DNA of 10,445 nt, from positions 1 to 10,445 of the forward strand of contig CAZOAA010000045.1 of the NCBI GenBank assembly GCA_964577715.1. The letters are read 5' to 3'. The number at the start of each line of letters is the position of its first letter. Position 1 is the first letter of the stretch. The notes below the pieces were generated by a model that was not told where the DNA came from, searched no databases, and worked only from the letters and a program-made list of their open reading frames with translations. Both the position numbers and the translations under genes were made by a program. The DNA is from SUP05 sp964577715 (lineage in GTDB: Bacteria; Pseudomonadota; Gammaproteobacteria; PS1; Pseudothioglobaceae). Below, piece by piece: positions 7,001-10,445 of the stretch.

Positions 7001-7745
7001 GTAAGCCTTCTGGATGTTTGTGATAAGTATTGCGAATCATCGCAAACAAACTTTTTGCTTGTTCAATACCGTCAATCGTCCAATCAGCGTTAAAGATTTT
7101 GTGGCGACAATGCTCTGAGTTAGCTTGAGCAAACATCATTAGTTCAATATCAGTTGGGTTTCGTTTTAATTCAGTAAAACTTTCAACTAAATAATCAATT
7201 TCACCATCGCTGAGCGCTAGACCAAGCTCAGTATTGGTTTTTTCTAAAGCTGATTTACCTTTGGCGAGAATATCAACACTATCAAAAGGCTTTGGTTCAA
7301 AATTATCAAAAATAGTATGTGCGTCATCAACTGAATCAAGGACTGATTCGGTCATTTTATCCATAATTACAGCCAACACTTGTGATGAGTTGGTGATCTC
7401 AGTGTCAAAATGGTAAATAGTTGCACGTTCGATGCGGTTAATTTTATTAATATCACACAAATGCACAATATCGGTGGCTTTGGATGACCAAGGTGAGATA
7501 GTGCCTAATCTGGGGATAATGACAATACTAGATTTTGCCGACTTAACTGATAGTTCTGATGTGTAAGATAACAAGTGATCAAGGTGGTTTGTCTCTACCT
7601 CTATGAGTGATTCATTTAAATCAGCAAAGTGAATAAACTCAGCTGCCAATAGATTTAAACCACGTTGTGCTTTTGATATTTTTGTCTGTAAAGCTTTGGT
7701 TTTAAAGTCGCTAAGTGCACTAATGCCTTGATGGGTGTAGATCAT
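4041..7745 (-). CDS. purL: Phosphoribosylformylglycinamidine synthase (FGAM synthase), interrupted by an assembly gap
   Basis: PurL converts FGAR, glutamine and ATP to FGAM in the fourth step of de novo purine synthesis, in the cytosol. This is the long single-chain form. A PurS-like N-terminal domain contains FIHFADLN (38-45). The synthetase core has SPWSSKATDI (84-93), FAQANSEHCRHKIFNADW (205-222), KVETHNHPTAI (287-297) and GAATGSGGEIRDEGATG (302-318). The second half has SVTGMVARDQFVGPWQVP (607-624) and IPVGKDSMS (720-728). The C-terminal class I glutaminase domain has nucleophile C1080 in GVCNGCQMM and the H1199/E1201 dyad in MPHPERVFR. Numbering follows the sequence as given. Residues 363-396 are unknown because of 100 Ns, and comparison with E. 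coli PurL (1295) indicates about 81 residues really belong there, for a true length near 1281. The ATG at 7745 overlaps the yebC stop as ATGA. A GAGGTGA Shine-Dalgarno sequence at 7762-7756 sits 10 bases upstream. No sign of a pseudogene. Confidence 0.96.
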   Translation of the reverse strand: MIYTHQGISALSDFKTKALQTKISKAQRGLNLLAAEFIHFADLNESLIEVETNHLDHLLSYTSELSVKSAKSSIVIIPRLGTISPWSSKATDIVHLCDINKINRIERATIYHFDTEITNSSQVLAVIMDKMTESVLDSVDDAHTIFDNFEPKPFDSVDILAKGKSALEKTNTELGLALSDGEIDYLVESFTELKRNPTDIELMMFAQANSEHCRHKIFNADWTIDGIEQAKSLFAMIRNTYHKHPEGLLSVYSDNSAVMEGFEGERFFADKDGKYISSTEHRAILMKVETHNHPTAIAPHPGAATGSGGEIRDEGATGQGSKPKVGLCGFSVSNLKINNAKQPWEVDYGKPSQIVSALDIMLXXXXXXXXXXXXXXXXXXXXXXXXXXXXXXXXXXGGGAASSVKSGEQSEDLDFASVQRANPEMERRAQEVIDRCANLGKDNPIISIHDIGAGGLSNGLPELVNDSCRGGRFELRNIPNDDNQMSPLEIWCNESQERYVLAISPASLDLFSDICARERAPFAVLGESTKEQELILSDSLFGNNPIDMPMGVLLGNPPKTKITAQTPVKHLNAFDASHINLGDAINRILQLPTIASKNFLITIGDRSVTGMVARDQFVGPWQVPVADCAISLADYVGYQGEIMSMGEKTPLALVDAESAARMSIGEALTNMLGGYVEDIRHISLSANWMSASGHPGEDSKLFEAVKSVGMDLCPELGLTIPVGKDSMSMRSSWVENGEDKAVTAPLSLIITAFAKTPDARRQITPLLETDEASELWLIDLGFGQNRMGGSCLAQVYNQVGDIAPNMDNSTIFKNFFSTINQLNKAGLISAYHDRSDGGAITTLLEMAFASHCGLDIQTTDNNITDLFNEELGCVIQVIDDNKNAVMQALSSAGLSDCTRHIASINKTDSISIYSNNQVLFNESRTKLQSLWSSTSYEIAKLRDNPQCAEEEFASIIEDTKGLKIDIGFDHNQSVSTPYIASGIKPKIAILREQGVNGQVEMAAAFNKAEFDAIDVHMSDILSGRISLQDFKGLVACGGFSYGDVLGAGRGWASSILYNTKAKDNFQAFFERKDSFALGVCNGCQMMSNLGEIIPGSEHWPSFNRNVSEQFEARFSSVKISESNSIFLKDMAGSTMPIAIAHGEGRAIFKGNQSEQHIALQYVDHAGDLTQTYPHNPNGSDNAVAGVTNDSGQVTIMMPHPERVFRAVQNSHHPKDWSERSPWMMMFENSRAWVD
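6558..6657. other. Assembly gap of 100 Ns within purL
   Basis: Exactly 100 Ns lie here, the usual placeholder for a scaffold gap of unknown size. The flanking purL codons stay in frame across it only because 100 Ns plus the two known bases of the broken codon make 102. The flanks correspond to the E. coli PurL block between SALDIM and GGGAASS, where about 81 residues are expected instead of 34. The missing stretch should include the conserved EGPLGGAAFNNEFGRP segment. Confidence 0.98.
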
Positions 7746-8482
7746 AATTGCGCCATCACCTCATCTGAAATATCGGCATTGTGATACACTTCTTGCGTGT
7801 CATCAAGATCTTCTAGTCGATCAATTAATTTCATAAATTTTTCTGCATCACCTAAATTAAGTTCAACACGGGTAGCTGGTTCCATCGTTACTTGGGCATG
7901 ACTTGATTCAAGGCCAGCATCGGATAATGCGTCTTTTACTGTGAAGAAGTCTTCAGGAGTGGTGATAACATCAATTGAACCATCATCGTTACTAATCACA
8001 TCTTCTGCACCAGCATCAAGCGCTGCTTCCATAATTTGGTCTTCATCACCTGAGGCGAAATTAATAAAACCTTGTTTGTTAAATAAATAAGCAACTGAGC
8101 CGTCTGTGCCTAAATTACCACCATGCTTAGAAAAGGCATGGCGCACATCAGCTACAGTGCGGTTACGATTATCCGTTAAAGTATCAACCATAATGGCTGT
8201 ACCACCTAAACCATAACCTTCGTAACGAACTTCATCGTAATTCTCACCTTCTAAATCACCACTGCCACGCTTAACTGCATTTTCGATGGTGTCACGTTTC
8301 ATATTAGCAGCCAAGGCTTTATCGATTACCATGCGTAGTCCAGGATTATTTTCAACCACACCACCCCCAGTTTTAGCGGCAATAACAATTTCTTTAATTA
8401 ATTTGGTGAATATCTTGCCACGCTTAGCATCTTGCGCACCTTTTCGATGTTGAATATTGTGCCATTTAGAGTGTCCTGCCAT
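7742..8482 (-). CDS. yebC: YebC/PmpR/TACO1 family protein
   Basis: This is a full-length 246-residue YebC protein, the same size as E. coli YebC. The N-terminal signature MAGHSKWHNIQHRKGAQDAK (1-20) is followed by RGKIFTKLIKEI, the NPGLR block (46-50), the GTAIMVDTLTDNRNRT segment (94-109) and FSKHGGNLG (117-125). The C-terminal acidic domain ends in the LEDLDDTQEVYHNAD type of sequence. Family members were long annotated as transcriptional regulators. More recent work on bacterial YebC and mitochondrial TACO1 points to a role on the ribosome in relieving stalls at proline-rich stretches, so a translation factor is the better reading. GGAGA at 8495-8491, 8 bases before the ATG, supports the start. 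The stop overlaps the purL start by 4 bases, and the gene lies downstream of aspS and nadA. Linkage to aspS is common in gammaproteobacteria. Confidence 0.96.
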   Translation of the reverse strand: MAGHSKWHNIQHRKGAQDAKRGKIFTKLIKEIVIAAKTGGGVVENNPGLRMVIDKALAANMKRDTIENAVKRGSGDLEGENYDEVRYEGYGLGGTAIMVDTLTDNRNRTVADVRHAFSKHGGNLGTDGSVAYLFNKQGFINFASGDEDQIMEAALDAGAEDVISNDDGSIDVITTPEDFFTVKDALSDAGLESSHAQVTMEPATRVELNLGDAEKFMKLIDRLEDLDDTQEVYHNADISDEVMAQL

Positions 8483-8524
8483 GTTTGATTTCTCCGAGAA
8501 TATGAGTAATTAAGATTTTACCTT

Positions 8525-9472
8525 TTATGCAGTAAAGTCGAGTAATTTTTGTATGGATTGTTGTGCTTTTTTAGCAACAGTTGCCTCAATTAATATTTCG
8601 TTTTTACCAGTTTTTAAAACATCAAGACAATTATCCAAAGTATTCATTGCCATCCATTCACAATGTGCGCAAGATTCACAATCTGCACCTACACCCATGG
8701 TGGGTGCTTCAATGAGTTTTTTGTGTGGTGCGACTTCATGCATTTTATGAAAAATACCGTTATCAGTGGCTATGATAAAAGTAGGCTCATCTCTATCTCG
8801 AACAGCATTGATCAGCGCCGTAGTGGAGCCTACCACATCAGCCAAGTCAACAACAGATTGCGGTGATTCAGGATGAACTAAAACTGCCGCTTCAGGATGT
8901 TGTGTTTTAAGTGTTTTTAGTGCATCTGCTTTAAAGCGCTCGTGCACCACGCAAGAGCCTTGCCAAAGCAACATGTCGGCGCCGGTTTCATTTTTAACAT
9001 AGTTACCAAGATGCTTATCTGGCGCCCAAAGAATTTTTTCACCTTGTTTGTGCAAATGTTTAGCAACTTTTAGTGCGCTACCTGAGGTAACCACCCAGTC
9101 AGCACGTGCTTTTACCTGTGCTGAAGTATTGGCATAAACTACGATTTTTCGATCAGTATTTTCATCGCAAAATTTGGAAAATTCATCAATTGGACATCTC
9201 TCATCTAAAGAGCATGTAGCGGCTTCATCAAGTACTAAAACTTTTTTTTCTGGAGATAGAATTTTAGCGGTTTCACCCATGAATTTAACACCTGCAACAA
9301 CAATGGTGTCTGCATGACAGTTTTGCCCAAAACGTGCCATCTCTAATGAGTCAGATACGATACCACCACTTTCTTCTGCAAGTGTTTGCAGCTCACCACT
9401 TACATAGTAGTGAGCAACCAATACAGCATTGCGAGATTTTAGTTCGGCTTTTATTTGATCCTGAATTGACAC
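8525..9472 (-). CDS. nadA: Quinolinate synthase A
   Basis: NadA condenses iminoaspartate (made by NadB) with dihydroxyacetone phosphate to quinolinate, the precursor of NAD, using a [4Fe-4S] cluster. The 315 residues begin close to the first conserved block, with HYYVSGELQTLAEESG at 21-36. The protein is about 30 residues shorter at the N-terminus than E. coli NadA (347), as in many homologues. Cluster ligands are predicted as C87 (AATCSLDERCP), C174 (WQGSCVVHERF) and C271 in the C265-x2-C268-x2-C271 motif before EWMAMN. The spacings of 87 and 97 residues equal those of E. coli C113, C200 and C297. Other family blocks include SDSLEMARFG and HPESP. The start is GTG at 9472-9470, the only usable one, because an in-frame TGA lies about ten codons upstream. 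No Shine-Dalgarno sequence is visible and the aspS stop is 8 bases away, so coupling to aspS translation is likely. The gene looks intact; nadB and nadC are not in the window. Confidence 0.96.
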   Translation of the reverse strand: MSIQDQIKAELKSRNAVLVAHYYVSGELQTLAEESGGIVSDSLEMARFGQNCHADTIVVAGVKFMGETAKILSPEKKVLVLDEAATCSLDERCPIDEFSKFCDENTDRKIVVYANTSAQVKARADWVVTSGSALKVAKHLHKQGEKILWAPDKHLGNYVKNETGADMLLWQGSCVVHERFKADALKTLKTQHPEAAVLVHPESPQSVVDLADVVGSTTALINAVRDRDEPTFIIATDNGIFHKMHEVAPHKKLIEAPTMGVGADCESCAHCEWMAMNTLDNCLDVLKTGKNEILIEATVAKKAQQSIQKLLDFTA

Positions 9473-9480
9473 GCTAACTT

Positions 9481-10445
9481 TTAGTCTTTTTCTGGCAAAC
9501 TCACTTTAACACTCAGCTCTCTGAGCACTTTTCTTGGTACGCCGGCAGGTGCATCAGTTAGCAAACAGGCGGCAGTTTGTGTTTTAGGGAAGGCAATCAC
9601 TTCACGAATTGAATCTGCACCGGTCATAATCATAACTAAGCGATCTAGACCAAAAGCCATGCCGCCATGAGGCGGGCAACCATATTCAAGTGCATCAAGT
9701 AAAAAGCCAAATTTATCTTTTGCCTCATCATCAGAAATACCTAAAAGTTTTAATACGGTTTGTTGCATTTCAACTTGATGAATACGGATAGAGCCACCAC
9801 CGACTTCAGAGCCGTTAATAACCAAATCATAAGCACGAGAAAGCGCGGTATCTGCTGTTGTTTCTAATGTTTTAGCATCAACACTTGGCGCGGTAAATGG
9901 GTGGTGAATAGCATTTAAAGAGCCGTCATCTTCAACATCAAACATTGGGAAGTCAACCACCCAAATCGGTGCCCATTCTGATTCGAATAAATCTAAGTCT
10001 TTAGCCAATTGCTCACGTAGATTACCTAATGCCTCATTAACAACTTTAGTTTTATCAGCACCAAAGAAAATAATATCACCTGTTTGTGCGTGCGTCATTT
10101 CAATGACTTTAGCGGTCACATCATCGCCTAAGAATTTTAAAATCGGTGAGGCTGGGCCGTCTTCATTAAGCTTTATGTAAGCCAAGCCCTTAGCACCATA
10201 AATACTGACATACTTGGTATATTTGTCGATATTTTTACGACTAATGCTTGCACCACCTGGTACTTTAAGTGCGGCTACACGGCTTTTAGTGTTATTAGCA
10301 GGCCCTGAAAATACTTTAAAATCAACATCTTGCATCAACTCATCCATATCAGTAATTTGCATTGGAATGCGCATGTCAGGGCGATCCACACCATATTTAT
10401 TCATCGCGTCAGCATAAGTAATTTGTGGGAATTTATCACCTAAAT
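9481..10445 (-). CDS. aspS: Aspartyl-tRNA synthetase, C-terminal part (5' end beyond window)
   Basis: AspRS charges tRNA-Asp with aspartate; it is a class II synthetase in the cytosol. About 320 C-terminal residues of the usual 590 or so are present, running unbroken into the window edge. An ATG at 10404 is internal, because the codons before it (LGDKFPQITYADA) align with E. coli AspRS just ahead of its YGSDKPDLR. Visible features are YGVDRPDMR, the bacteria-specific insertion domain with GPANN and VAALKVPGGAS, DIIFFGADK, then WVVDFPMF and HHPFTAPS. INGSEVGGGSIRIH follows, and the class II motif 3 is GMAFGLDRL, with the ATP-contacting arginine in GLDR. The end, FPKTQTAACLLTDAP plus a short tail, matches the normal C-terminus. 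The anticodon-binding domain and motif 2 are outside the window, so it cannot be judged whether the enzyme also charges tRNA-Asn. It is the first visible gene of the aspS-nadA-yebC-purL-ygjP-like cluster. Confidence 0.96.
   Translation of the reverse strand, partial: LGDKFPQITYADAMNKYGVDRPDMRIPMQITDMDELMQDVDFKVFSGPANNTKSRVAALKVPGGASISRKNIDKYTKYVSIYGAKGLAYIKLNEDGPASPILKFLGDDVTAKVIEMTHAQTGDIIFFGADKTKVVNEALGNLREQLAKDLDLFESEWAPIWVVDFPMFDVEDDGSLNAIHHPFTAPSVDAKTLETTADTALSRAYDLVINGSEVGGGSIRIHQVEMQQTVLKLLGISDDEAKDKFGFLLDALEYGCPPHGGMAFGLDRLVMIMTGADSIREVIAFPKTQTAACLLTDAPAGVPRKVLRELSVKVSLPEKD

Noticed and set aside
8483..8524. Possible internal promoter or terminator between nadA and yebC
   Set aside because: The 42 bases hold the yebC Shine-Dalgarno sequence, but no convincing -35/-10 pair and no stem followed by a T-run.
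10402..10404. ATG at 10404 as a start for a 307-residue protein
   Set aside because: The upstream codons to the window edge continue conserved AspRS sequence without a stop, so this methionine is internal to a gene cut by the edge.

Overview
This window is ordinary chromosomal DNA from an AT-rich proteobacterium, most likely a gammaproteobacterium. The Dxs, TrhP/YegQ, monothiol glutaredoxin, PurL, YebC, NadA and AspRS proteins all resemble their Escherichia coli counterparts closely. PurL is the long single-chain form typical of proteobacteria. The low G+C content and compact layout would suit a SUP05/Thioglobus-type sulfur oxidiser or a related symbiont, but no gene here proves that. A run of exactly 100 Ns inside purL shows that this is a draft scaffold.

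Layout from left to right. Positions 1-931 hold the N-terminal half of dxs on the minus strand, cut by the window edge. Positions 988-2343 hold trhP, also minus, 56 bases upstream of dxs in the direction of transcription. A 56-base divergent region (2344-2399) separates trhP from a plus-strand small-domain methyltransferase (2400-2990), which is followed by grxD (3058-3387) with its own good promoter and ribosome binding site. grxD converges on a five-gene minus-strand cluster that reads from right to left: aspS (cut at its 5' end by the window edge), nadA, yebC, purL and a YgjP-like metallohydrolase gene. Spacings there are 8 bases, 42 bases, a 4-base ATGA overlap, and an overlap of 8 to 29 bases depending on the start, so the cluster looks like one transcription unit.

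Most products are housekeeping. aspS, yebC and trhP serve translation and tRNA modification. purL, nadA and dxs start or carry purine, NAD and isoprenoid synthesis. grxD belongs to iron-sulfur trafficking, and TrhP and NadA carry cysteine sets expected to bind iron-sulfur clusters. The proteins of least certain function are the methyltransferase and the YgjP-like protein.

There is no gene-free stretch longer than about 70 bases. I saw no tRNA, rRNA, CRISPR array, insertion sequence, phage gene or defence system, and I do not see a previously undescribed system. The points worth a second look are the mis-sized assembly gap in purL, a divergent gene pair whose promoters predict leaderless transcripts, the altered catalytic motif of the methyltransferase, and the placement of nadA between aspS and yebC.
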